Below the pieces are notes generated by a model. It saw only the letters and a program-made list of their open reading frames with translations, did no database searches and was not told where the DNA came from. The position numbers and the translations under genes were made by a program. From Paraburkholderia sp. BL9I2N2 (GTDB lineage: Bacteria > Pseudomonadota > Gammaproteobacteria > Burkholderiales > Burkholderiaceae), in the NCBI RefSeq assembly GCF_004339745.1, contig NZ_SMGP01000004.1, positions 992,001 to 1,056,000 of the forward strand: 64,000 bases of DNA. Reading direction: 5' to 3'. Of this stretch, positions 9,233 through 17,505 are shown piece by piece. Positions within the stretch are counted from its first letter, which is position 1. Each line of letters opens with the position of its first letter.

Positions 9233-10285
9233 TCACTTCCGCAAGGAATCCAAATCAACCACAAACCGATACTTAACATCACTCTTCAGCATCCGTTCAT
9301 AAGCCTCATTAATCCCCTGCATAGGAATCACCTCAATATCAGAAGTAATCCCGTGTTCGCCGCAGAAGTCCAACATCTCCTGCGTCTCAGCAATCCCACC
9401 AATCAGCGACCCAGCCAGCCGGCGACGCTTGAAAATCAGATTAAACACTTGCGGCGACGGATGATCATGCTCCGGCGCACCAACCAGCGTCATAGTCCCA
9501 TCCCGCTTGAGCAGATTCAAAAACGGATTCAAATCATGCTGAGCAGCAACGGTATTCAGAATGAAATCGAAGCTATTCAAATGTGCTTCCATTTCTTCGG
9601 CATTCTTCGAAATCACCACCTCATGCGCACCCAACCGCTTCGCATCTTCGATCTTCGACGGTGACGTAGTGAACAACACAACATGCGCACCCATCGCACG
9701 TGCGAGCTTCACCCCCATATGCCCGAGCCCGCCAAGGCCAACAATGCCGACCTTCTTGCCAGGACCGGCACCCCAGGTTCGCAGCGGCGAATACGTCGTG
9801 ATACCCGCGCACAGCAACGGCGCCACACCAGCAGGATCGAGATTCTCCGGCACACGCAGCGTGAACGCTTCATCCACGACGAGCTGCGTGGAATAGCCAC
9901 CGTAAGTGATCTGACCGTCAACCCGGTCGACACCGTTATACGTGCCGACAAAACCGTTCTCGCAATACTGTTCGAGATCTTCCTTGCAACTCGCACACGT
10001 GCGGCACGAATCGACCAGACAGCCGACGCCGACCACATCGCCCGCCTTGTATTTCGTCACGTTCGGCCCGACCGCGGTCACGCGGCCGACGATTTCATGG
10101 CCCGGCACAACCGGAAACACCGTGTTCTTCCATTCGTTGCGTGCCTGATGCAAATCGGAATGGCACACACCGCAAAACAGAACTTCCATCTGCACGTCAT
10201 GGGCGCGCAGTTCGCGGCGCTGGATTTCGAACGGGGCGAGCGGCGCGGTAGCGTCGGTCGCTGCATAGGCATAAGTCGTGCTCAT
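9233..10285 (-). CDS. Zinc-dependent alcohol/aldehyde dehydrogenase (YahK/cinnamyl-type)
   Basis: 350 residues from the ATG at 10285, chosen because GGAG lies about 8 nt upstream; an in-frame ATG 24 codons earlier lacks such a site. Medium-chain dehydrogenase features are the catalytic zinc site GVCHSDLH...GHE, the structural zinc cysteines (SCRTCASCKEDLEQYC), and the Rossmann motif GLGGLGHMGVKLA. These indicate an NADP(H)-dependent primary alcohol/aldehyde reductase of the YahK/CAD group, acting in the cytoplasm. The divergent AraC gene 317 bp away is a likely regulator, as YqhC is for yqhD in E. coli. Confidence 0.9.
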   Translation of the reverse strand: MSTTYAYAATDATAPLAPFEIQRRELRAHDVQMEVLFCGVCHSDLHQARNEWKNTVFPVVPGHEIVGRVTAVGPNVTKYKAGDVVGVGCLVDSCRTCASCKEDLEQYCENGFVGTYNGVDRVDGQITYGGYSTQLVVDEAFTLRVPENLDPAGVAPLLCAGITTYSPLRTWGAGPGKKVGIVGLGGLGHMGVKLARAMGAHVVLFTTSPSKIEDAKRLGAHEVVISKNAEEMEAHLNSFDFILNTVAAQHDLNPFLNLLKRDGTMTLVGAPEHDHPSPQVFNLIFKRRRLAGSLIGGIAETQEMLDFCGEHGITSDIEVIPMQGINEAYERMLKSDVKYRFVVDLDSLRK

Positions 10286-10602
10286 GGGTAGCTCCAGCAA
10301 AGAGGGTGAAGTCGCAAGGCGCCAGCGATAGGCGACGCGAATCGCCGATGTGGCCAACCTCGTTATGAACCGGGATCACGGCGCGGGCGGTGGCTGGCAA
10401 ATTCGTCAAACTGGAATTGGCAACCGAGCCCGGCGCAGCGCGGAAAAGGATGATCCGGCAGGGTTCCCATGATAGGAGCGAGGAGGGAGCCCGGGAATAC
10501 CTGAATGTCTTGAAGATTTGCCTAAAACTCCTGGTGAGGAGCGCGATAGGTCGTTTGGTGATAAATTTCAAGCATTATTCTCTCGCACGTCACTATACCG
10601 TC
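10286..10602. other. 317-bp divergent intergenic region adh/araC
   Basis: This gap separates two divergent starts and should carry both promoters and the AraC-family site. Its araC-proximal half is the more AT-rich. I see no clear consensus promoter pair or convincing palindrome, and no gene. Confidence 0.5.
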
Positions 10603-11571
10603 ATGTCAACCCGTTCCGTTGAACCCGTCTCGGTCGATCCCGCCCAGCAGCGTGTGGTCGAATTATTCGATGCGCTCGCACCCACCCCGGGCCTCACGCG
10701 CACGAGTCTCGAAGGCGTCAACCTGATGCGCGCGAATAGTCCCATGCCGCGTATGCCGGTTATGTACGAGCCGAGCATCGTGATCGTCTGCCAGGGCCGC
10801 AAGCGCGGCTTTCTTGGCGATCAGGTGTTCCAGTACGACGCACAGCAGTACCTGGTCCTCTCAGTGCCCTTGCCATTCGAATGCGAGACCGAGGCGAGCC
10901 CGGAAGAGCCGTTCCTCGCCATCTCGGTGCGCGTCGATCTGACCATGGTGGCCGAATTGTTGATGGCGCTGAATGAAACGCACGGCGCCGCGCAGCACGA
11001 ACCCGTCGGCATCTATTCGACGCCGCTCGACCCGGCGCTATGCAATGCGGTGCAACGTCTGATGGACGCGCTGGCGTCGCCGCTCGACGCGCGCATTCTC
11101 GCGCCCGGCGTGGTGCGCGAAATCTGCTATCGCGTGCTGACTGGCGAGCAGGGCGACGCGATTCGCGCGGCGCTCACGCATCAGAATCATTTCGGCCGCA
11201 TTGCCAAAGCGCTGCGGCGAATTCATGCCGATTACCACGGCGTACTGGACGTCGATACGCTTGCGTCCGAAGCGGGCATGAGCCTCGCCGTGTTTCATGC
11301 GCAGTTCAAAGCCGTCACGGCCACTTCGCCGATGCAATACGTGAAGACCACGCGCTTGCATCACGCGCGTTTGTTGATGGTGCAGGATGGGTTGAATGCG
11401 GGCGCGGCCGCTGCGCGCGTCGGTTATGAAAGCGCGTCGCAATTCAGCCGCGAGTTCAAGCGTCTGTTCGGGCTGAGTCCGGTCGACGAAGTGAAGCGCA
11501 TGCGCGCCGTCTACGATGCGCCGCCGCCGCGCGTGGTCAAACCGGTGGCGCGTTACGTCACCGCAGTGTGA
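10603..11571 (+). CDS. AraC-family regulator with AraC_N domain (YqhC-like)
   Basis: 322 residues from ATG 10603. An upstream-extended frame exists, but its first 71 residues are not family-like. The N-terminal AraC_N (PF06719-type) domain includes PSIVIVCQGRKRGFLGD. The C-terminal double HTH includes EAGMSLAVFHAQFKAVTATS and a second helix-turn-helix ending ASQFSREFKRLFGLSP. This subfamily typically senses or responds to aldehydes and activates an adjacent dehydrogenase/reductase, and the divergent adh is the obvious candidate. That link is inference. Confidence 0.88.
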   Translation: MSTRSVEPVSVDPAQQRVVELFDALAPTPGLTRTSLEGVNLMRANSPMPRMPVMYEPSIVIVCQGRKRGFLGDQVFQYDAQQYLVLSVPLPFECETEASPEEPFLAISVRVDLTMVAELLMALNETHGAAQHEPVGIYSTPLDPALCNAVQRLMDALASPLDARILAPGVVREICYRVLTGEQGDAIRAALTHQNHFGRIAKALRRIHADYHGVLDVDTLASEAGMSLAVFHAQFKAVTATSPMQYVKTTRLHHARLLMVQDGLNAGAAAARVGYESASQFSREFKRLFGLSPVDEVKRMRAVYDAPPPRVVKPVARYVTAV

Positions 11572-11596
11572 TCGGGCGAGCGGGCCGCGCTACAGG

Positions 11597-12373
11597 TTAC
11601 AAGCCGCTAAACCAGTTGTACCCCTGGTCTTCCCAATAGCCGCCGGGATTCGTGTTGGTCACGAAGATCGCCGCGATGTGCTTGGGATTCTTGAAGCCGA
11701 GCTTGGTCGGCACGCGCAGCTTCAGCGGGTAGCCGTACTTGGCCGGCAGCGGCTCGTTGCGGAAGTCGAGCGTGAGCTGCGTCTGTGGATGCAAGGCCGT
11801 TGCCATATCGAGGCTGGAGTAATAGCGGTCCGCGCATTTGAAGCCGACATAGCGCGCGTTCAGATCGGCGCCGATGCGCTCCAGAAACGTGCGAAACGGC
11901 ACGCCGCGCCATTGTCCGATCGCGCTCCATCCTTCAATGCAGATGTGGCGCGTGATCTGCGAAGCCTGCGGCAATGCGCGCAGCTGATCGAGATTCCAGC
12001 TGCGCTTGTCCGACACGAGCCCCGACACTTCCAGTTGATACGTCGAGCCGTCGATGTCCGGCGCGTCGAACTCCGGATAAAACGCATTGAACGGGAACGG
12101 GTCGGTGATTTCGCGCGCCGAATAGGTCGGTGCGAGCTTGTTGCGGTCGAACAGCCACGCCTGCACGCGATCGTTCCAGCGCGACATGGCCCACAACACC
12201 TTGTCGACCGAATCGCCGTCCTGCATGTTGCAGCCCGAGAGCATTGCCAATGCGCCGATGGAGAGCGACGAGCGCAGGAACAGGCGTCGTTGCAGCCGTT
12301 CGATTTGCGGCTGATGATCGGCAAGTACGATGCGGGAGCGGCGCGCGTCGTCGTTGGGTTTCGATGCGCTCAT
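11597..12373 (-). CDS. Sulfite-oxidase-fold molybdopterin oxidoreductase (MsrP/YedY-like)
   Basis: 258 residues. The N-terminus has a twin-arginine-like RRLFLR followed by a hydrophobic stretch and lipobox LSGC (Cys48), suggesting a Tat-exported lipoprotein. The domain is the sulfite oxidase/YedY Moco fold, with the single Mo-ligating cysteine in RHICIEGWSAIGQW (Cys145) and the downstream GYPLKLRVPTKLGFKNPK cofactor-binding segment. It overlaps the cytochrome b561 gene by ATGA, so that protein is its probable electron partner. Family members reduce S- or N-oxides (MsrP repairs methionine sulfoxide); the substrate here is unknown. It is shorter than E. coli MsrP. Confidence 0.82.
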   Translation of the reverse strand: MSASKPNDDARRSRIVLADHQPQIERLQRRLFLRSSLSIGALAMLSGCNMQDGDSVDKVLWAMSRWNDRVQAWLFDRNKLAPTYSAREITDPFPFNAFYPEFDAPDIDGSTYQLEVSGLVSDKRSWNLDQLRALPQASQITRHICIEGWSAIGQWRGVPFRTFLERIGADLNARYVGFKCADRYYSSLDMATALHPQTQLTLDFRNEPLPAKYGYPLKLRVPTKLGFKNPKHIAAIFVTNTNPGGYWEDQGYNWFSGL

Positions 12374-13002
12374 GCCTGGCTCCTTTCATGCGTCGAATGC
12401 CGTGCGCGCCCTGTCAGCATCGGCAGCAACGTGCGCGGCACGAGCAGCACCAGCGCCAGATGCACGACCACGAAACCGACTACGCCTGCCATCGCGATGA
12501 AATGCACGCGTCGAGCGAAGTCGAAGCCGCCGAATAGGGCGGTGAGCCAGGAGAATTGCACCGGCTTCCAGATGGACAGGCCCGACGCCACCAGCAACAC
12601 GCCAAGACATAACACGAGCAGATATAGCGCACGTTGCACCGCGTTATATCTGCCGGTATCGTGCGGAAGCTTGAAGCGTAGCGCGAGGCTCGCATCATGC
12701 ACCACGTCGCGCGGATGAACCGGCAGCAGCTTGCGCCGGAAATGCCCGCGGCCGACGCCATACGCAAGATACAGCAGCCCATTCGCGCAGAGCAGCCACA
12801 TCGCCGCGAAATGCCACGCGATCGAGCCGCCCAGCCATCCGCCGACGGTCGCCCACACCGGAAATCTGAACGGGAAAAACGGCGACGCGTTATAGATGGC
12901 CCAGCCGCTCATCACCATGCAGACCATCGCGAATGCGTTGATCCAGTGCGTGATTCGCACGACGAGCGGGTGAACGAGCAGGCGCGTTTGCGGTTCGGGC
13001 AT
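12370..13002 (-). CDS. Cytochrome b561-type membrane subunit
   Basis: 210 residues from the ATG at 13002 (an in-frame upstream ATG at 13071 gives an implausible polar leader). There are four or five membrane spans, with histidines placed as in Ni/Fe-hydrogenase/thiosulfate-reductase cytochrome b (RITHWINAFAMV, SIAWHFAAMWLL, RRVHFIAMAG). It is predicted to bind haem b and pass quinol electrons to the periplasmic molybdoprotein encoded just downstream with a 4-bp overlap, taking the place that MsrQ has in E. coli. Confidence 0.85.
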   Translation of the reverse strand: MPEPQTRLLVHPLVVRITHWINAFAMVCMVMSGWAIYNASPFFPFRFPVWATVGGWLGGSIAWHFAAMWLLCANGLLYLAYGVGRGHFRRKLLPVHPRDVVHDASLALRFKLPHDTGRYNAVQRALYLLVLCLGVLLVASGLSIWKPVQFSWLTALFGGFDFARRVHFIAMAGVVGFVVVHLALVLLVPRTLLPMLTGRARHSTHERSQA

Positions 13003-13094
13003 GGTGCAAGGGTCGCGAGGCGAACAGGAAGTGGAAAGCCGCGCCATTGAAGAACGCGGCTGTTCAAGCAAACAGCAAAGCTGGCAACGCCGTA

Positions 13095-13727
13095 TTACAT
13101 CGGCGGCGTCACACCATGCTCGCCTGCGGAGATGAAGTTGGCGGCCATCGAGCCGTCGGCTTCCTTGTGGGCAAACAGCACGACTTTCGCGCCCGGCACC
13201 AGCAGCGAACGGTCACCCGGTTCCAGCGCGACGATAGGCACGTCTTGCGGAATCACGATTTTCTTTTCACCGTCCTTGTACTTCACGGTGATCGTGCGGC
13301 CGTTGCTGACCACGAGCGAACCCACGGTGCCGTTGGTCATCGAGCTGTTGCCGCCGAGATCCCACGGACGGTGGCCTTCGCCCGAGCCGCGCATGCTGGC
13401 CGGGAACACGTGCACTTCGAGCGCCTTCAGCGTGCCGTCCGCTTGCGGGATCGCGGCGGTGCCGACATAGCTGTCCGGCTTGATGTCGTTCACATTGGCG
13501 AGCACGACGCCGCGAATCGGCGTGTCCTTGGCGAGCTTCACGTCGACATCCTTGCCGTCGCGCGTGTGGACCTTGAGCAGATCGCCCGACAGCGACGTCA
13601 CCGTGCCGCGCACGCCGGTAGGCATGGCGTTCTGGGCTTGGGCAGCCGGCCCGGCGGCGAGCAGAGCAGCGGCAACGAGCGCGGGGGCGGCGAAGGCGCG
13701 CAACGCGTGCGCGGAAACGATCTTCAT
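13095..13727 (-). CDS. Secreted DUF5666-like protein
   Basis: 210 residues with a clear Sec signal peptide (cleavage near AAQAQ, about residue 32). The mature part consists of repeated small beta-rich units (RGTVTSLSGDLLKVHTRDGK, GSLVVSNGRTITVKYKDGE), resembling the OB-like DUF5666 type. It lies upstream of the cytochrome b561 gene on the same strand with about a 90-bp gap and is divergent from the two-component genes. It may be a periplasmic sensor aid or a partner of the molybdoprotein. No function is assigned. Confidence 0.75.
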   Translation of the reverse strand: MKIVSAHALRAFAAPALVAAALLAAGPAAQAQNAMPTGVRGTVTSLSGDLLKVHTRDGKDVDVKLAKDTPIRGVVLANVNDIKPDSYVGTAAIPQADGTLKALEVHVFPASMRGSGEGHRPWDLGGNSSMTNGTVGSLVVSNGRTITVKYKDGEKKIVIPQDVPIVALEPGDRSLLVPGAKVVLFAHKEADGSMAANFISAGEHGVTPPM

Positions 13728-13930
13728 GAATCAGCTCCAGGTGGTGACGGATGGGGGCAGATTAGACCCGGGACCGGCTCCGGCGAGTGACAGGCGGATG
13801 ACAAAAACGTCATGAATGGCGAGCGGCAGCCACGTAAAATGGCCGGCATATCCACGTCCAGCATTTCAGCGTTTCAGCGAGTGCCAGAACGAACCGCTGA
13901 GCGGACGTCCGAATCGGAGCACCGAGCATC

Positions 13931-14602
13931 ATGAGCATCCTCGTCATCGAAGACGATCCGAAAACCGGCGACTACCTGAAGAAAGGTTTGCGCGAGAGCG
14001 GCTATGCGGTCGATCTCGCGCGCACCGGCACGGACGGCCTGCACATGGCGCTCGAAAATGCGTACGACCTCGTGGTACTGGACGTGATGCTGCCCGGTAT
14101 CGACGGTTGGGAAATCATGCGCGCGCTGCGCGCGCGGCGCGATCTGCCGGTGATTTTCCTGACCGCGCGCGATCACGTCAGCGACCGTATTCGCGGCCTC
14201 GAGCTCGGTGCGGACGATTATCTCGTCAAGCCGTTTTCATTTACGGAGCTGGTGCTGCGTATCCGCACACTGCTGCGCCGCGGCGTGATCCGCGAAAGCG
14301 ACGTATTCGAAATCGCCGACCTCAAGCTCGACGTGCTGCGCCGCAAGGTGACGCGTGAAGGCGTGGAGATTCCGCTCACCAACAAGGAATTCATGCTGTT
14401 GCATCTGCTGGTGCGCCGCCAGGGCGAAGCGCTGTCGCGCACGCAAATCGCCTCCGAAGTGTGGGACATGAATTTCGACAGCGACACGAACGTGGTCGAC
14501 GTGGCCATCAAGCGGCTGCGTGCCAAGATCGACCATCCGTTCGAAAAGAAGCTGATTCATACGGTGCGCAGCATCGGCTACACGTTCGGCGACGGCTCAT
14601 GA
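13931..14602 (+). CDS. OmpR/CusR-type response regulator
   Basis: 223 residues. The receiver domain has the acidic pair (EDD, 7-9), phosphoacceptor Asp51 (LVVLDVMLPGIDG) and the TARD and K (LVKPF) switch residues. The C-terminal winged helix carries SEVWDMNFDSDTNVVDVAI, typical of the heavy-metal/HprR (CusR, CopR, YedW) group. It overlaps the kinase gene by ATGA. The divergent Moco/cytochrome b561 operon resembles the msrPQ genes governed by HprRS in E. coli, making it a probable target. Confidence 0.93.
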   Translation: MSILVIEDDPKTGDYLKKGLRESGYAVDLARTGTDGLHMALENAYDLVVLDVMLPGIDGWEIMRALRARRDLPVIFLTARDHVSDRIRGLELGADDYLVKPFSFTELVLRIRTLLRRGVIRESDVFEIADLKLDVLRRKVTREGVEIPLTNKEFMLLHLLVRRQGEALSRTQIASEVWDMNFDSDTNVVDVAIKRLRAKIDHPFEKKLIHTVRSIGYTFGDGS

Positions 14603-15999
14603 AATTCTGGTCCGGGCGCTCGCTCACGGCTCGCACCACGGTGCTGTTCGCGGCAATCGCGTGCGTGGTCATCGGCACGCTCGGCGCGTATTTCTATCAC
14701 TCCGCGGAAGTGTCGTTGCAACGCCGCGCGGACGTGGTGCTGACCGCCCGCGTCGAGCACTTCAGCCGCATCGTGCGCGATCTCTATTCAGTGAGCGAAT
14801 TGAAGAGTCGGCCGTTGCTGTTCGAGACCATGCTCGGCGCGGAACAGGACGTGCTGCTGTTTCGCCGTCCGGGCGAGGCGCCGTTCATCGACGTGAACCC
14901 GGCGGGCGTGGCGGTGCCCGCGCTGCAAGCCGGTGTTGAGGACCGCTTGCCGACCGTTGCCGACATTCGCCAGACACAGCTGGGCAACGGTGTGCCGGTG
15001 CATTGGGCGATCGCCACCGCCAAAGCGCGCGAGGACGGCACCGAAGTCGAAGTGATCGCCGGCCACCCGATGACGGAGGAAGTGCGCATGCTGGCTGCGT
15101 ACCGCAACCGCATCGTGCTGGCCACGCTGATCGGCATGCTGGCCGCGACGCTGCTCGCCTGGTACGTGCTGCGCCGCGCGTTGCGTCCGGTTCGCGAGAT
15201 TGCCACGCGCGCCGCGCAGATTAGTCCCGCGAGCCTGTCCGTGCGGCTCGACAGCGAGGCGGCGCCGCTCGAATTGCGTCAGCTCACGCACGCGTTCAAC
15301 GCCATGCTCGACCGTCTCGCCGACGGTTATCAACGGCTCTCGCAGTTCTCCGCCGATCTGGCGCACGAGATCCGCACACCGGTCGGCGCGTTGATCGGGC
15401 AGACGCAAGTGACGCTGGCCCGCACCCGCGAGCCCGACGAATATCAGCAGGTGCTCGAATCGAATCTCGAGGAGCTGAGCCGCCTGAGCCATATCGCGGA
15501 AAACATTCTGTTTCTCGCGCACGCTGACCATGCGGCGCTTTCAGTGGAGCGTGAACGGGTCGATCTGCGCGAGGAACTCGTCAGGATCGCAGACTATTTC
15601 GAAGGTCTCGCCGATGAACGCGGCATGCGCTTCGTGGTCGAGGCCGCAGGCGTGGCATCGGTCAATCCGATGCTGTGCCGCCGCGCGATCAACAACCTGG
15701 TCGTCAATGCCGTGCGTTACGGCGCGAGCGATACGGTGGTGCGTCTGCGTGGCACGCAAGACGAAGCGGGCGCCACCGTGGTGGTCGAAAACGACGGCGC
15801 GCCGATTCCCGACGAGCAACTAGGCCGTCTGTTCGATCGTTTTTATCGCGCAGACGCGGCACGCAGCGCGTTCACCGAATCGAGCGGTCTGGGCCTCGCG
15901 ATCGTCAAGGCGATCATGCATCTGCATGGCGGCACGGCGCGCGTGGTGTGTCCGGCGCCGGGCGTGGTGCGTTTCGAGTTGCGCTTTCCGGGCGCTTAA
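14599..15999 (+). CDS. Heavy-metal/HprS-type sensor histidine kinase
   Basis: 466 residues, starting at the ATG that overlaps the regulator's stop. Two membrane spans (about 12-32 and 171-190) flank a periplasmic sensor of about 135 residues, followed by a HAMP region, the H-box LAHEIRTPVGALIG (phospho-His about 256) and an HATPase_c domain (NNLVVNAVRY N-box, SGLGLAIVKAI G-box). This architecture matches CusS/CopS/HprS. The periplasmic domain has no His/Met-rich metal site that I can see, which leans toward a redox or hypochlorous-acid stimulus over copper. That is inference. Confidence 0.93.
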   Translation: MKFWSGRSLTARTTVLFAAIACVVIGTLGAYFYHSAEVSLQRRADVVLTARVEHFSRIVRDLYSVSELKSRPLLFETMLGAEQDVLLFRRPGEAPFIDVNPAGVAVPALQAGVEDRLPTVADIRQTQLGNGVPVHWAIATAKAREDGTEVEVIAGHPMTEEVRMLAAYRNRIVLATLIGMLAATLLAWYVLRRALRPVREIATRAAQISPASLSVRLDSEAAPLELRQLTHAFNAMLDRLADGYQRLSQFSADLAHEIRTPVGALIGQTQVTLARTREPDEYQQVLESNLEELSRLSHIAENILFLAHADHAALSVERERVDLREELVRIADYFEGLADERGMRFVVEAAGVASVNPMLCRRAINNLVVNAVRYGASDTVVRLRGTQDEAGATVVVENDGAPIPDEQLGRLFDRFYRADAARSAFTESSGLGLAIVKAIMHLHGGTARVVCPAPGVVRFELRFPGA

Positions 16000-16412
16000 G
16001 TACCGGTTGCAACGGTGGAGGTCTGCGGCTCATGACAGCACACGCAGAGCTTGTTGCCGTCCGGATCGCGAAAGTAAGCGCCGTAGTAGTTCGCGTGATA
16101 CTGCGGACGCAAACCCGGCGGCCCCTCGCACGTGCCGCCGTGAGCGAGCGCCGCGGCGTGTGCGCGATCGACCGTGGCGCGGTCGGCGGCGAGCAGGGCG
16201 ATCATCTGACCGTTGCCGGCCGACGCTGGTTGGCCGTCGTAAGGCTTGCCGATCACGAACAGCGGGCGCGGCGCATCCGCCGCCATCCAGCCGGACCAGC
16301 ATGCGTCGGGATCGCGGAACTTGAGCCGCAGATCGAGCGTATCCATCAGCACGTCGTAAAAGCCGCAGGCACGCTCGAAATCACTGATGCCGATGAAAAC
16401 GTGGGAAAGCAT
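15996..16412 (-). CDS. VOC-superfamily (glyoxalase-like) protein
   Basis: 138 residues with the VOC beta-alpha-beta-beta-beta pattern: it opens LSHVFIGISDFERACGFYD and ends YGAYFRDPDGNKLCVC, where a metal-binding Glu is often found but here reads K-L-C. The function is unknown; homologues are annotated as glyoxalase/bleomycin-resistance-like. It converges with the sensor kinase gene, overlapping its stop by 4 bp. Confidence 0.85.
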   Translation of the reverse strand: MLSHVFIGISDFERACGFYDVLMDTLDLRLKFRDPDACWSGWMAADAPRPLFVIGKPYDGQPASAGNGQMIALLAADRATVDRAHAAALAHGGTCEGPPGLRPQYHANYYGAYFRDPDGNKLCVCCHEPQTSTVATGT

Positions 16413-16466
16413 GGCTGTCGCTCCTCGTGAGTGCTGCCCGTGCCGGCCAGCGCCGTTGTTTCAGAC

Positions 16467-16808
16467 TCAGACCTTCCTCAGATACGCGGCCTTCAACATG
16501 AAGTTGCCGGCGTCCATCTTGCAGTCCACTTCATGATCGCCGCCGACAAGGCGAATGCTCTTCACCTTGGTGCCCATTTTCAGCGTGATCGACGAGCCTT
16601 TCACTTTCAGGTCCTTGATCAGTACGACGGCATCGCCATCGGCCAGCGGGTTGCCGTTGGCGTCCTTGACCACGGGCTCGTCGGCGTCGTCGGCGGACAC
16701 GGCGGCGTTCGCCGGCCATTCATGCGCGCAATCGGGGCAGACGTAGTTGTCGCCGTCCGGGTAGGTGTTTTCCATCGCGCACTGCGGGCAGGCGGGAATT
16801 GTCGACAT
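16467..16808 (-). CDS. PhnA/YjdM family zinc-ribbon protein
   Basis: 113 residues. An N-terminal zinc ribbon (CPQCAMENTYPDGDNYVCPDC, paired CxxC motifs) precedes the PhnA domain with its hallmark KDANGNPLADGDAVVLIKDL and the C-terminal AGNFMLKAAYLRKV. Despite the historical name, this family is not established as a phosphonate enzyme and its role is unclear. It is monocistronic. Confidence 0.93.
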   Translation of the reverse strand: MSTIPACPQCAMENTYPDGDNYVCPDCAHEWPANAAVSADDADEPVVKDANGNPLADGDAVVLIKDLKVKGSSITLKMGTKVKSIRLVGGDHEVDCKMDAGNFMLKAAYLRKV

Positions 16809-17078
16809 GATTTTCTTTCCAGACCGCGGCGGGCCGCGGATAACTTCAGGGTCGGCGAGTATAGCGGACGCGTGGCGGGCCGCCGGCGTCCGATGCGCGG
16901 GATGCTGCGCCAGCGCAAACTAGCGAGTGCGGAGGCCGGCGCGAGTCACGTGTGGCGACGCTGCACGGGCAGCGGACTATACTTTTCCGATCGCCTGGCG
17001 GTCCCGCAAGTTTCGTCACGCCTGGCGAAGCTTTGCAAAGCACACCGATTGCTCGAATCTCACAACTGGAGTTCTGTC

Positions 17079-17381
17079 ATGGTCAAACTCGCACTGTACG
17101 TTCGTCTCGAAGCCAAGCCCGGCAAGGAAAAAGAGGTCGAAGCGTTTCTGCTTGGCGGCTTGCCGCTCGTCGAGGAGGAGCCGGGCACCGTCGCGTGGTT
17201 CGGTTTGAAGCTCGGGCCGTCCACGTTCGGTATCTTCGACGCCTTTCCGGATGAAAGCGGCCGTGACGCGCACCTGAACGGCAAGGTGGCGGCCGCGTTG
17301 ATGGCGAAGGCCGGCGAACTGTTCGCCTCGCCGCCCACTATCGAAAAGGTCGACGTGCTGGCGGCCAAATTGCCGGGCTGA
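17079..17381 (+). CDS. Antibiotic-biosynthesis-monooxygenase-domain (ABM) protein
   Basis: 100 residues from ATG 17079, preceded by TGGAG. A single ABM dimeric alpha/beta barrel is visible from ALYVRLEAKPGKEKEVEAFL through GIFDAFPDESGRDAHL. Small stand-alone ABM proteins are cofactor-free monooxygenases or haem-degrading or stress proteins, but the specific activity is unknown here. The 270 bp upstream (16809-17078) hold no gene I can support. Confidence 0.85.
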   Translation: MVKLALYVRLEAKPGKEKEVEAFLLGGLPLVEEEPGTVAWFGLKLGPSTFGIFDAFPDESGRDAHLNGKVAAALMAKAGELFASPPTIEKVDVLAAKLPG

Positions 17382-17505
17382 ACGAGCCGCTGACGGCGCG
17401 GCCGGTCGCACGGCCTTCCCGTTTGCTGCCACTGCAACGCGGAATATGGCGGTTATCACGCCGACGCAGCGCCGGCGCCGCGCCGCGATCCGGCGCGTGC
17501 GCTTG

